A stretch of DNA of 64,000 bases, taken from contig NZ_SGXL01000001.1 in assembly GCF_004216955.1 (NCBI RefSeq), positions 3,044,061-3,108,060 on the forward strand, read 5' to 3'. The translations under genes were made by a program, and so were the position numbers. This document shows positions 17,066-25,998 of the stretch, piece by piece. How positions within the stretch are numbered: position 1 is the stretch's first letter; the number at the start of each line of letters is the position of its first letter. Source of the stretch: Fictibacillus sp. BK138 (GTDB lineage: Bacteria; Bacillota; Bacilli; Bacillales; Fictibacillaceae). The notes under the pieces are model-generated. The model searched no databases. It saw only the letters and a list, made by a program, of their open reading frames with translations, and was not told the DNA's origin.

Positions 17066-17976
17066 GTGATATTCCCGCATTAGAAGTTGAAAATCTGACA
17101 AAAAAAATTAAACGGAAACTGATCATTAAAGGTGTCTCTTTTACCCTTTATCCTGGTGAGGTATTCGGGTTCCTGGGACCGAACGGTGCTGGCAAAACGA
17201 CCACGATCCGTATGATCGTCGGGTTGATTTCTCCTACTTCAGGAACGATAAAAATTGGCGGTAAAAACGTTCGTACCGAGTTTACAGAAGCGATGCGGCA
17301 TCTTGGCTGTATTGTTGAGAACCCTGAACTCTACCCTTATTTAACAGGTTGGGAAAACTTAGAGCACTTTGCAAAAATGGATGCATCTATTCCAAAAAGC
17401 AGACTGCAGGAAGTTGTTGCACTGGTTGGTTTATCAAACCGGATTCATGACCGAGTCAGCACGTATTCTCTTGGTATGAGACAGCGCTTAGGAATCGCGC
17501 AGGCTCTTTTAGGAAAACCGAAAGTACTCATATTGGACGAGCCGACGAATGGTCTTGACCCCGCTGGTATACGCGAGATGCGTGAGTTCATCCGAACGCT
17601 TGCGAGAGAAGAAAACTTAAGTGTACTAGTCTCTTCCCACTTGCTGAGCGAAATCCAGCTCATGTGTGATCGAGTCGCGATCATTTTAAAAGGGGCCGTT
17701 ATACGGACGGACTCTGTGCAAAACCTTTTAGCAGAACAAGAGAGAGTCATCTGGAAAGCCGAGCCGCTTTCTCTTGCAAAAGAAATTTTAGAGAAAGAAA
17801 CAGAGATACAGGAAGGTCTGGACGGTACACTGATCACTCTTTATGACGAACCTCTTCTGCCTGAATGGAATGAAAAACTTGTACAGGCTGGTGTGAAAGT
17901 AAAAGAAATGAGAACGCAGCTTCCTTCTCTTGAAGATCTGTTCTTAGAAGTGACTGGAGGCGAAAGTATTGATTAA
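17062..17976 (+). CDS. ABC transporter ATP-binding protein (BcrA/NatA type)
   Basis: Cytoplasmic ATPase subunit of a DRA-type ABC exporter, 304 residues. Walker A is GPNGAGKTT near residue 40, the signature is YSLGMRQRLGIAQAL, Walker B is VLILDEPTNGLD and the switch histidine is in SSHLLSE. The ATG overlaps the stop of the SGNH gene, and the permease start overlaps its 3' end by 8 bp, so the three genes form a tightly coupled operon. Antibiotic resistance, lipid or Na+ export are all possible. Confidence 0.92.
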   Translation: MSDIPALEVENLTKKIKRKLIIKGVSFTLYPGEVFGFLGPNGAGKTTTIRMIVGLISPTSGTIKIGGKNVRTEFTEAMRHLGCIVENPELYPYLTGWENLEHFAKMDASIPKSRLQEVVALVGLSNRIHDRVSTYSLGMRQRLGIAQALLGKPKVLILDEPTNGLDPAGIREMREFIRTLAREENLSVLVSSHLLSEIQLMCDRVAIILKGAVIRTDSVQNLLAEQERVIWKAEPLSLAKEILEKETEIQEGLDGTLITLYDEPLLPEWNEKLVQAGVKVKEMRTQLPSLEDLFLEVTGGESID

Positions 17977-18949
17977 TCTTGTACGCAACGAAATGCTAAA
18001 GCTTTTGCGTAAAAAAAGACTATATGTCATCATTCTCATCATTGCGTTTCTTGTACCTCTTTTTACATATGCTCAGTTTAAAGAAATCCAGGACCAGCGT
18101 GAAAAGATGGGGAATCAGGACTGGCGCACAGTCCTTCAGCAGGAGATTACAGATACACAAAACAGACTCAGCTCCAGCCGAATTCAAGATGAATGGCGGA
18201 AATATTTAAAGATCCGATTATCTCAGCAGCAATATTATCTTGAGAACGATATCGATCCGCGTGCACCAGGAGCACCAACCTTTATGCGTATTTTCGTAGA
18301 GAACTCGATCGATCTTTTGCTGCCGCTTCTAGTCATGGTAATCGTTGCTGACCTCGTTTCTTCTGAAGCCAGCGGAGGCACGATTAAGCTGCTACTAACA
18401 AGACCCGTAAAAAGGTGGCGCATCCTACTAAGCAAGTACTTAGCCATGATGCTGTCTATATCTTTTATCGTATTGTCAGTGGCTGTGCTGTCTTATGGGA
18501 TATCCGGATTGGTCTTCGGATACGGCGGCTGGAATATGCCGCTCTTAACAGGGTTTGCGGTTTCAGGTGATGAATTGCTTACAGAAAATGTACACATTGT
18601 ACCTCAGTGGCAATATATCCTGATGGAGTTCGGACTAGTATGGTATGTATGTGTCATCGTAGGCACATTAACTTTCATGCTGTCAGTATTACTGCGAAGC
18701 ACCGCCGCTGTAATGGGCATCATGCTCGCTTCACTCATCGCAGGAGCTATATTGGTCAATATGGTTTCCTCATGGGAAAGTGCAAAATACTTTTTCATGG
18801 TAAACCTGAATCTCACAAACTATGTAAGCGGAATGGCTACTCCGATCGAGGGTATGTCATTAGGATTCTCGATGGCAGTCCTAGCCGTTTGGGGGATTGC
18901 CGGTTTCATCATCGCTTTCGTTACGTTTTCAAAACGGGATATCTATTAA
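17969..18949 (+). CDS. ABC-2-type transporter permease
   Basis: Membrane subunit of 326 residues partnering the preceding ATPase. The first hydrophobic helix (about 17-33) is followed by a large extracytoplasmic, Gln-rich loop (about 35-105) and then five further membrane helices, a standard ABC-2 layout. LIVMVIVADLVSSEASGGTIKLLLTRPVKRWRILLSK is the usual coupling region. The start is TTG, with GGAGG eight bases upstream, inside the ATPase gene. A strong terminator follows. Confidence 0.88.
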   Translation: MINLVRNEMLKLLRKKRLYVIILIIAFLVPLFTYAQFKEIQDQREKMGNQDWRTVLQQEITDTQNRLSSSRIQDEWRKYLKIRLSQQQYYLENDIDPRAPGAPTFMRIFVENSIDLLLPLLVMVIVADLVSSEASGGTIKLLLTRPVKRWRILLSKYLAMMLSISFIVLSVAVLSYGISGLVFGYGGWNMPLLTGFAVSGDELLTENVHIVPQWQYILMEFGLVWYVCVIVGTLTFMLSVLLRSTAAVMGIMLASLIAGAILVNMVSSWESAKYFFMVNLNLTNYVSGMATPIEGMSLGFSMAVLAVWGIAGFIIAFVTFSKRDIY

Positions 18950-18956
18950 TAAAATG

Positions 18957-18993
18957 AAAAAAGGAAACGGATTTCAGCTCCGTTTCCTTTTTT
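18957..18993. terminator. Terminator after the ABC exporter operon
   Basis: GGAAACGGA and TCCGTTTCC form a 9-bp stem with a 7-base loop, flanked by A and T runs on both sides. Confidence 0.93.
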
Positions 18994-19009
18994 GAATGTC
19001 AATGCAATT

Positions 19010-19160
19010 ATACGGTACGTGTTCTTTTATTTATTACACGTTCGCTCAGAATTTGTGAGTTTCGCTCAAAAACACCGAGCTGCGCTCAAAATATTCTTGC
19101 TACGCTCAAACTACCCTTAGTTTCGCTCATAATCTTCCTTCTCCGCTCAAAGTCCCTCTT
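19010..19160 (+). repeat. Phased CGCTCA element (family II), copy A
   Basis: A leader TACGGTACGTGTTC, then an AT-rich stretch, then ATTACACGTT, is followed by six CGCTC cores at 19043, 19063, 19083, 19103, 19124 and 19144. The leader contains the inverted pair ACGTGT/ACACGT. The same architecture recurs at 30.6 and 34.9 kb. This copy lies between two convergent genes. Confidence 0.93.
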
Positions 19161-19239
19161 GAAGCATCCATTATCAGACATCAACCACTTTTAAACACGG
19201 GAAAATTCACGAAAACAGTCTAAATCCAATAGTTTTGAA

Positions 19240-21261
19240 CTAAATTTTAAAGTGCTTGATCATTTCTGTTAATGCTGTGGAAGCATCATTTAATTCCTCT
19301 GCCGACTGTGACACGGTTGCAAGTGCGCGGACTTGTTCTTCCGATGAGGCACTTACTTCTTCACTGGCTGCCGCAGATTGTTCAGCTACAGCAGCTATGC
19401 TTTGGATAGAAGCTACTACTTCCTCTTTATAGTTATTGATGATTTCAACTTCACTAGTAATCTGCTGAATCGATTTTACCATCTGATCCATCGTATCTGC
19501 GATCTCATCAAATGCACGCTCTGTATCCGTTACAGTGCTGTTCTGATCTTCTGCGATCCGCTTTGTTTGTTCCATTTCCTTCACGGCACGAACAGACTCT
19601 GCACCGATACCTGTAATAGTTTTTCTTACTTTGTCTGCTGCAATCGATGACTGTTCAGCTAGTTTACGAACTTCATCGGCAACCACTGCAAAACCTCTTC
19701 CGCTTTCACCTGCTCGTGCTGCTTCAATACTTGCATTCAACGCAAGAAGGTTCGTTTGCTCCGAGATCTCTGTAATGGATTGAATGACCTGCTCGATCTC
19801 TGCTACTTTTCCAGCTAATCCTGAGATTACTTCTTCTATATTTTGCAGAACTTCATTGCTCTCACCGGTTTTCTCACGGAGGACGTGCATTTGTGATAGT
19901 CCATTCTTGTTTGCTGTTTCTGCTAGAATCGAAAGACGAGCCATCATCTCAGCCTGTTCGTTTACCTTTTCGATCTGTGAAGAAAGATCCAGAGTTCTGC
20001 GGTTTGTTTCATCTGCATCTTCTGCTTGCGTTGTTGCACCTGAAGCAATTTCAGCAACCGCTCTTGAAACTTCTTCACTCGCTGCGATCGTTTCTTCGGA
20101 AACTGCACTTAAATTTGAAGTCGATTCATTTACCGTAACAACGGACTGGCTGACAGATGAAATCAGTCCTCTCATGTTCTCAACCATGGCATTAAAATGG
20201 TGAGTAAGTGTTCCTACTTCATCTTTGGATTTTGCTTCTACTGATACAGTCAGATCTCCTTCTGCTACAAGCTGAACCTGTTTTTGCAGATTGCGAATAG
20301 GATTCGATATGCTTTTAGCGAGGAAATATGTAACTACAAGAGCAATTACCACTGCTATAGAAGCAAAGATCAATATCATGTTAAAAAGCTGCTGAGCATC
20401 TTTTAACAGTTCATCTGTCTCATACACAAACCCCAGCTTCCACCCTGTATTTCCAATCGTCGTATAATAAAGCTCACGGTCTGCACCTTTGTATTCGTAT
20501 GAAATATTTCCTTTTTCATTCTTATACATCGCTTTCACAAACGATTCTTTACTCAGATCTTTTCCTTGCTGATTAGGGTGAACGAGTGCCATTCCTTTTG
20601 GATCAAGCAGGACTGGATAACCGTTATAGCTTACTTTTGTTTGGTTGATCATGCCAGAAAGCCCAGCAAGACTCAAGTCTAAACCAACTACTCCAAGAAT
20701 ATCTTTTGTCTCAGGGTCTAAAACTGGTTTTGCTACTGTAACTACATATTCACCTGAGCTGGCATCTTCATATGGTTCAGTCCACATAATCTTCTCAGGT
20801 GACTGGACAGCAGCCTGATACCATGGACGTCCAGTGGGATCAAACCCCTCAGGAAGTTCAAGTACCGGTGATGTTTTAAATTGTTTAGTCTCAGCTCCAA
20901 CGTATAGAACTGCTACATTTTTGTTCAACTCTAAAAAGTGTTCAAAATCCTGATCGACAATTGGCCAAGATTCATTTAATCCTTTTGCTTCATCCTGTTT
21001 CAAAGTCTTCAAGTAGTCAATTAACCTGCTGTCTTGACTATAACGGTCTACCGTATTTCCATACGAATCTAAATACAGCTCAGTCGAAGATTTTACGTCA
21101 TTCGCTAAACCAGCAGCTTGCTCTTGAACATTGCCTGCGATCTGCTGTTTCGTCTGAAAATAAGAAAATAACGATGCTGATATTAAAGCGATTGCTACAA
21201 GAACACTGACAGAAAGCATAATTTTGGTTTGTATCTTTTTAAACAACTGTTTAACCCCCAT
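19240..21261 (-). CDS. Methyl-accepting chemotaxis protein
   Basis: Transmembrane chemoreceptor of 673 residues: an N-terminal helix (about 13-33), a ~250-residue extracellular dCache-type sensor domain (with [11 protein letters not shown] and [10 protein letters not shown]), a second membrane helix near 290-315, HAMP, then the long cytoplasmic signalling coiled coil with the conserved hairpin tip [41 protein letters not shown]. The ligand cannot be read. A sigma-D promoter lies only 17 bp upstream of this ATG, giving a ~10-base leader; a TTG five codons downstream (21246) is an alternative start. It probably feeds the flagellar system represented here by motAB. Confidence 0.93.
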   Translation of the reverse strand: MGVKQLFKKIQTKIMLSVSVLVAIALISASLFSYFQTKQQIAGNVQEQAAGLANDVKSSTELYLDSYGNTVDRYSQDSRLIDYLKTLKQDEAKGLNESWPIVDQDFEHFLELNKNVAVLYVGAETKQFKTSPVLELPEGFDPTGRPWYQAAVQSPEKIMWTEPYEDASSGEYVVTVAKPVLDPETKDILGVVGLDLSLAGLSGMINQTKVSYNGYPVLLDPKGMALVHPNQQGKDLSKESFVKAMYKNEKGNISYEYKGADRELYYTTIGNTGWKLGFVYETDELLKDAQQLFNMILIFASIAVVIALVVTYFLAKSISNPIRNLQKQVQLVAEGDLTVSVEAKSKDEVGTLTHHFNAMVENMRGLISSVSQSVVTVNESTSNLSAVSEETIAASEEVSRAVAEIASGATTQAEDADETNRRTLDLSSQIEKVNEQAEMMARLSILAETANKNGLSQMHVLREKTGESNEVLQNIEEVISGLAGKVAEIEQVIQSITEISEQTNLLALNASIEAARAGESGRGFAVVADEVRKLAEQSSIAADKVRKTITGIGAESVRAVKEMEQTKRIAEDQNSTVTDTERAFDEIADTMDQMVKSIQQITSEVEIINNYKEEVVASIQSIAAVAEQSAAASEEVSASSEEQVRALATVSQSAEELNDASTALTEMIKHFKI

Positions 21262-21277
21262 TCTATATCTCTGCTAA

Positions 21278-21305
21278 ATATCGACATTTTTTTACAGAAC
21301 TTTTA
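21278..21305 (-). promoter_or_regulatory. Sigma-D promoter of the chemoreceptor gene
   Basis: Minus strand TAAA (21302-21305), a 16-bp spacer, then GTCGATAT (21278-21285), which matches the sigma-D -10 GCCGATAT at 7 of 8 positions. Confidence 0.78.
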
Positions 21306-21479
21306 TAGAATCGGGCAAAACCAGTACTTTGGAATTACTTTTAAATAAAAAGTATCTAATATTAGCACTTTGTACCTAGTTACACTTTGCAGTAAATCTT
21401 CTTTTTCACGTTAAGGTTCTTTTTTTAAACGGTAATATAACTTTTATAGAAATTTCGACAACACGATCTCTAGACCCAT

Positions 21480-21517
21480 AAAAAAAGACCTGCATAGGGT
21501 ATTTCCCCATGCAAGTC
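21480..21517 (-). terminator. Terminator of the TerC-family gene
   Basis: On the minus strand AGACTTGCATGGG pairs with CCTATGCAGGTCT around GAAATA, then seven Ts follow. Confidence 0.9.
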
Positions 21518-21523
21518 TGTTTG

Positions 21524-22234
21524 TTAGGCCTCACTGTTAGAAGGCTCTGGAGTATTTTCTTTTGCTGCTCGTTCCTCAGCGATTTTTTTCTTCTTCCAAG
21601 TCCCTAGTCCTAAAACAACCACAATCAACAGAATCTCAAAGCCATACTTGATGAATCCATTCTCAAAATAAGGCTTCATGAATTTTTCGCCGACGATCAT
21701 CTTAGAAGCTGTCCAAGCAAGAACACCTGCACCGATTGTAATGATAAAAGGGAATTTATCAATCAGTTTAAGGAAAAGTGTACTTCCCCAAACTACGATC
21801 GGCACAGAGATCAATAATCCGATGACAACAAGCAGGAAGTCACCATGTGCTGCACCGGCTACGGCAAGCACGTTATCAAGACCCATAACAGCGTCAGCGA
21901 TAATAATCGTTTTGATAGCCGCAAACACACTGTTTTGTGCTTCAATATCATGATCTTTTTCTTCGATCATCAACTTATAAGCAATATATAAAAGGATTAG
22001 TCCGCCGCCAAGCAGCAAGCCTGGAATTTTCAATAGCCACACAACAGCAAGCGTTGCTGCTGCACGAATCACGATGGCACCTACTGTACCCCAAATGATT
22101 ACTTTTTTCTGATTTTCTTTCGGTAAATTTCTAGCTGCTAAACCTATAACAATTGCATTATCACCTGCCAGAACTAAGTCAATAATGACAATTGCAAGCA
22201 AGGCTGACCAAAAATCCGGTGCAAATAATTCCAT
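21524..22234 (-). CDS. TerC-family membrane protein, YjbE-like
   Basis: A 236-residue integral membrane protein with seven hydrophobic segments and a charged C-terminal tail (KKKKIAEERAAKENTPEPSNSEA). The two acidic intramembrane motifs of the family, DLVLAGDNAIVIGLAARN near residue 19 and DAVMGLDNVLAVAGAAHGD near 115, are both complete. TerC proteins export Mn2+ or otherwise supply metal to secreted proteins; the sequence most resembles YjbE of B. subtilis. I see no yybP-ykoY manganese riboswitch upstream. GGGAGGA precedes the ATG. It is monocistronic. Confidence 0.9.
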   Translation of the reverse strand: MELFAPDFWSALLAIVIIDLVLAGDNAIVIGLAARNLPKENQKKVIIWGTVGAIVIRAAATLAVVWLLKIPGLLLGGGLILLYIAYKLMIEEKDHDIEAQNSVFAAIKTIIIADAVMGLDNVLAVAGAAHGDFLLVVIGLLISVPIVVWGSTLFLKLIDKFPFIITIGAGVLAWTASKMIVGEKFMKPYFENGFIKYGFEILLIVVVLGLGTWKKKKIAEERAAKENTPEPSNSEA

Positions 22235-22395
22235 TCAATAAATCCTCCCTGTTAAACATCTGTATAATAGTATACCCCATGATTTTGTAAAAAGATAATC
22301 AATTCACATTCTAAAAAAAGGCTGTCCTAACACCTCTATTGCCCTTACAGGCTTATCCACTTTTTCATATATATAATGAAAGGGGGTGTTTTTTC

Positions 22396-22599
22396 ATGTG
22401 CTGTTCTGGATGTTCTGTTACGTGTAAAAAATGTATTATATTTTGTGGCGTCCCTTTATTTTGCCGGGATGTAAATCCTTGTTGCTGTCCAATTTACCCA
22501 ACGCCATCTACACCTTCAACCTCTCCTTTTGTTCTTTGTTGCCGATCCAATTGCTGCTCTAGACCAACAAGAAGGTCCTCATCCTGCTGTAATTCCTAG
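22396..22599 (+). CDS. Very cysteine-rich 67-residue peptide of unknown function
   Basis: Sixteen cysteines in 67 residues, arranged as CC..C...C..C...C pairs and a CCC triplet, with a Pro/Ser/Thr-rich centre (YPTPSTPSTSP) and a C-terminal set of three CC pairs. There is no obvious signal peptide. Such composition suits a disulfide-cross-linked spore coat protein or a metal-binding peptide, both of which are inference. The open frame extends upstream, but GGGGGTG eight bases before the ATG at 22396 fixes the start. A short hairpin with eight Ts follows the gene. Confidence 0.7.
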   Translation: MCCSGCSVTCKKCIIFCGVPLFCRDVNPCCCPIYPTPSTPSTSPFVLCCRSNCCSRPTRRSSSCCNS

Positions 22600-22648
22600 G
22601 ATGGTTTATAAAGAAATTCAATTACGACTTTAATTCATACGTGCAAAT

Positions 22649-22683
22649 GAACGTTTTGTTTCAAAATAAGCGTTCTTTTTTTT
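22649..22683 (+). terminator. Probable terminator of the Cys-rich peptide gene
   Basis: GAACG (22649-22653) and CGTTC (22671-22675) form a short stem followed by eight Ts. Confidence 0.55.
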
Positions 22684-22738
22684 GATTACGGGAATAATGC
22701 AGGATAGAATGATACGCCGTAACCGTGGAGGCATGCAT

Positions 22739-23551
22739 ATGCGATGGATATTGAAGCAGTGGGTACGCCGTTTTTTCGAAGATAAAGTCTTTGATCTATC
22801 GGCTCAGCTTGCTTATTATTTCTTAGTTTCATTATTTCCTTTTATCTTTCTTATTTTCACTGTGATGGGTTTTTTGCCGATATCTTCTGCATATGTGCTC
22901 TCTCTTTTTCAGTCTATTGCACCAGAAGAAGCATATACCTTACTAGAGTATAATTTAATTGCAGTTTTAGACGAACACCGGGGAGATGTATTTTCGATCT
23001 CATTAATTATCATGATTTGGCTAGCCACCATTGGTACACATGCCATTATAAGAGTGTTTAATCTTGCTTACCAAGTGGAGGAAAGCAGACCTTTCTTTAA
23101 AGAATTAATTCTTGGGATGTTTTTGACGTTCGGTTTAGTGGTAGCTGTTATCACTGCATTATTGCTGCCTGTATTTGGACGGACGATCGGAATCTACATA
23201 TTTGAGCAAACAGGATATTCTCATCCGGTATGGCACATTTGGGAAACGGCAAGGTATGTGATCGGTTTTTCCATCCTTCTCTTTATCTTTTCAGCATTAT
23301 ATCGGTTCGCTCCGAACATTAAGCTTACATTTCGTAACGTTTGGCCAGGGGCAGTTTTCTCCACAGCAGGATGGCATTTATTTTCATATCTTTTTTCTTC
23401 CTATGTATCCATTTTTGATTACGGACAAATATACGGAAATATGGGAGCTCTTTTGACTCTTATGATCTGGTTCTATCTTTCTGCATTGATTTTAATAGCA
23501 GGAGGACAGTTAAATGCAATATTGGCCCAAAGGGCACAAGACAGAAAATAA
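22739..23551 (+). CDS. YihY/BrkB-family membrane protein
   Basis: A 270-residue integral membrane protein with about six hydrophobic segments. The conserved N-terminal DKVFDLSAQLAYYFLVSLFPFIFLI, the middle IYRFAPNIKLTFRNVWPGAVFSTAGWHLFSYLFSSYV-type block and the C-terminal YGNMGALLTLMIWFYLSALILIAGGQLNAIL are diagnostic of the BrkB family, formerly called RNase BN. Function is unsettled; a transport role is suggested for the family. The open frame begins at 22682, but GGAGG seven bases before the ATG at 22739 supports the later start. Confidence 0.9.
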   Translation: MRWILKQWVRRFFEDKVFDLSAQLAYYFLVSLFPFIFLIFTVMGFLPISSAYVLSLFQSIAPEEAYTLLEYNLIAVLDEHRGDVFSISLIIMIWLATIGTHAIIRVFNLAYQVEESRPFFKELILGMFLTFGLVVAVITALLLPVFGRTIGIYIFEQTGYSHPVWHIWETARYVIGFSILLFIFSALYRFAPNIKLTFRNVWPGAVFSTAGWHLFSYLFSSYVSIFDYGQIYGNMGALLTLMIWFYLSALILIAGGQLNAILAQRAQDRK

Positions 23552-23711
23552 AAAAGATTTTCAAAAACTTTTCTTTCTGCAATTGACTTTTTCACTGTAT
23601 CGTAACATCATTGTTTATATATAAAGAATTTTCATCTCTTATTCCGGTCATAATGGGTACTAGCCTATTTTAGTGTAGATCGGATAATTTTACGGAGATT
23701 GGAGCCGGAAA

Positions 23712-24746
23712 ATGACTGTAAAAAACGTTGTCTTGTTATTATTTTTGCTCGCTGGAATCGTCATATTTGTCTTTTACAGCATACCTCTCCTTCTCGCATT
23801 ATTAACCGCTATAATGCTTGAACCGGTAGTTAAATTGTTCATCAAACTTTTTAAAGGCAGACGATTGCTGTCCGTCACTATTTCATTCGTGCTATTTTTA
23901 GCTGGATTTGGAATCCTATCATACTGGCTGACTACAACTCTTGTTATTCAAGTGATCGAGTTCATTACAGTTCTTCCATCCTACTCAGTCCATCTGTTTG
24001 AAGTGGCTGAAGATACGTTCTATGAAATGGAAAACTTCTATGCAACTCTTCCGCCTGAAGTTGTTCGGACACTTGAGGAAGGTTTGGTAGCACTAAAGGA
24101 ATATGGTGTTGAAACCGCAAAGGGATTAACAACGGGAATCTTAGGTCTTATAACTGCGATACCAGGTATGCTGATTTATTTTATTATCTATGTTGTTGCT
24201 GTATTTTTATTCTCATTGGACCTGCCTCGTTTATATGCAGAGTTTCTGAACTTGTTTACAACATCTGCCCGTGAAAAGGTTGAACTTGTATTCAGTCAGC
24301 TTTCAAGAGCGACTGTTGGCTTTTTTAGAGCACAGATCATCTTAAGTTTCATTACATATATCCTTGCATTAGTGGGACTAATGATTTTAGATGTAGAATA
24401 CGCTGTAATCATCGCTCTATTAATTGTCATTGTTGATATCCTCCCAATTTTGGGAACAGGGTCATTCCTTGTACCTTGGGCGGCTTACTCGTTCTTTATC
24501 AACAACAATGACCACCTCGCGTTCGGTCTATTGATCATGTTCGGTGTGATTACAATTGTAAGAAGAATCATCGAGCCTAAAATTCTTGGCTCAAGTCTTG
24601 GAATTTCCGCATTAGCCGCTCTCGTATCCTTGTACATAGGGTTCCAGCTTCTTGGAATGATAGGGTTGATCGTGGGACCAGCTGTAGTAATTATTTATGA
24701 AGCGCTCAGAAGTGCTGGTTTTATTAAAATAAAAATAGACTTTTGA
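23712..24746 (+). CDS. AI-2E family transporter (YtvI/YueF-like)
   Basis: A 344-residue integral membrane protein with the AI-2E (formerly UPF0118) fold: two N-terminal helices, a long amphipathic extracytoplasmic stretch at about 90-140, then LSRATVGFFRAQIILSFITYILA and the C-terminal DILPILGTGSFLVPWAAYSF and RRIIEPKILGSSLGISALAALVSLYIGFQLLG motifs. Members include autoinducer-2 exporters, Na+/H+ antiporters and the sporulation protein YtvI; which applies here is not decidable. GGAGCCGG precedes the ATG. A strong terminator follows. Confidence 0.88.
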   Translation: MTVKNVVLLLFLLAGIVIFVFYSIPLLLALLTAIMLEPVVKLFIKLFKGRRLLSVTISFVLFLAGFGILSYWLTTTLVIQVIEFITVLPSYSVHLFEVAEDTFYEMENFYATLPPEVVRTLEEGLVALKEYGVETAKGLTTGILGLITAIPGMLIYFIIYVVAVFLFSLDLPRLYAEFLNLFTTSAREKVELVFSQLSRATVGFFRAQIILSFITYILALVGLMILDVEYAVIIALLIVIVDILPILGTGSFLVPWAAYSFFINNNDHLAFGLLIMFGVITIVRRIIEPKILGSSLGISALAALVSLYIGFQLLGMIGLIVGPAVVIIYEALRSAGFIKIKIDF

Positions 24747-24751
24747 TTATT

Positions 24752-24787
24752 AAAAACGCATTTCCTGCATAAGGAAATGCGTTTTTT
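24752..24787 (+). terminator. Terminator of the AI-2E gene
   Basis: A near-perfect 13-bp stem, AAACGCATTTCCT pairing with AGGAAATGCGTTT, ends in a T run. Confidence 0.93.
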
Positions 24788-24898
24788 AAATTTAGAGGTT
24801 AGAAAACTATGAAAGGTTGGGAATTATAGAGGATAGGAAGAAAAACGTGAAATTCATACGAACCATTTATATGGTGAATTTTTATTGGAGGAATCTAG

Positions 24899-25939
24899 AT
24901 GAGTACTGCAGCAAAAGAACGCGATTATTATTTTGACAACGCAAAGTTTATTCTCATTTTTCTGGTCGTGTTCGGGCACTTTATTTCGCCGATAAAAGGT
25001 CAGAACGAGTGGCTTTACACGATTTATAACTTTATTTACACGTTTCACATGCCTGCCTTTATTCTTATTGGCGGATTCTTTACGAAAGGTGTTTGGCGTG
25101 ACGGCTACCTGCCCAAGATCTTTAGAAAGGTTCTTATTCCTTACCTAGTATTTCAGTTGGTGTACAGTTTATTTTATTATGATCTTTACGGAAAAAGTGA
25201 AGTAAAACTAGACTTTTTTGCACCACATTGGACGCTATGGTTCTTATTGAGCCTTGTATTCTGGAACATTCTGCTGAAAGTATTTGTAAAGATTAAGTAC
25301 CCACTTGTTTTGGCAATCGGTATTGGTGTAGCTGTCGGTTATATACACGATATTGGCACATTCTTGAGTTTGCTTAGAACTTTCGTCTTTTTCCCTGTAT
25401 TCTTGCTTGGACATATGTTAGAAAAGAGAGACTTTAAAAAAATATTGAAGCCTTCAGCAAAAGCAGCAGCGGCAGCATTCTTAATTGTATTATTCATTAC
25501 CTATCACTTTATTTTTCCGAACGGAACGAAAGAATGGCTGCTCGCTTCATCATCCTATTCTGAAATTCTAGGATACAACGACTGGTATGGAGGACTTATC
25601 AGACTTGCGATGTATGGCATTATGTTTGCCGCTACGTTCAGTTTCTTGGCACTTCTTCCACGTCGAAAGATGTTTTTCACAGAGTTTGGTGAACGGACGC
25701 TGTACATCTATTTGCTGCATGGCTTTGTATTAAAGTATTTGTTCACGACAGATTTATTTGCATCAATCGAAGAGAACGGAGCTTACTTTATGCTTCTTTT
25801 CCTAGCGGTCATTGTAACGCTGTTCCTAGCAAGCAAACCAGTAATTGCTTTGGCACAACCTTTCATTGAACTCCGCTGGTCTAAACTGAAACGAATGCTG
25901 AAACCCAAACCGTCAAGGCCGCAAGAAAGCGAAAGTTAA
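24899..25939 (+). CDS. Membrane acyltransferase (Acyltransferase_3 family)
   Basis: A 346-residue integral membrane protein with about ten hydrophobic segments. The start region YYFDNAKFILIFLVVFGHFISPI holds the family histidine, HMPAFILIGGFFTKG follows, and WTLWFLLSLVFWN and the C-terminal YIYLLHGFVLKYLF complete the pattern. These enzymes O-acetylate cell-surface polymers or sugars; this one resembles the B. subtilis YkrP type. TGGAGGAAT precedes the ATG. Single gene with its own terminator. Confidence 0.88.
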   Translation: MSTAAKERDYYFDNAKFILIFLVVFGHFISPIKGQNEWLYTIYNFIYTFHMPAFILIGGFFTKGVWRDGYLPKIFRKVLIPYLVFQLVYSLFYYDLYGKSEVKLDFFAPHWTLWFLLSLVFWNILLKVFVKIKYPLVLAIGIGVAVGYIHDIGTFLSLLRTFVFFPVFLLGHMLEKRDFKKILKPSAKAAAAAFLIVLFITYHFIFPNGTKEWLLASSSYSEILGYNDWYGGLIRLAMYGIMFAATFSFLALLPRRKMFFTEFGERTLYIYLLHGFVLKYLFTTDLFASIEENGAYFMLLFLAVIVTLFLASKPVIALAQPFIELRWSKLKRMLKPKPSRPQESES

Positions 25940-25949
25940 TAATCACACA

Positions 25950-25994
25950 GAAACACCGCTGTACACATTCGTGTCAACAGCGGTGTTTCTTTCC
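25950..25994. terminator. Terminator between the acyltransferase and subtilase genes
   Basis: GAAACACCGCTGT and ACAGCGGTGTTTC form a perfect 13-bp stem around a 14-base loop, in a convergent gap. Confidence 0.9.
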
Positions 25995-25998
25995 TTTA

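Noticed and set aside
21448-21456. TTTCGACAA near the MCP gene as a Spo0A box
   Set aside because: Matches to the short 0A core are expected by chance several times in this window and it is not well placed relative to a promoter.
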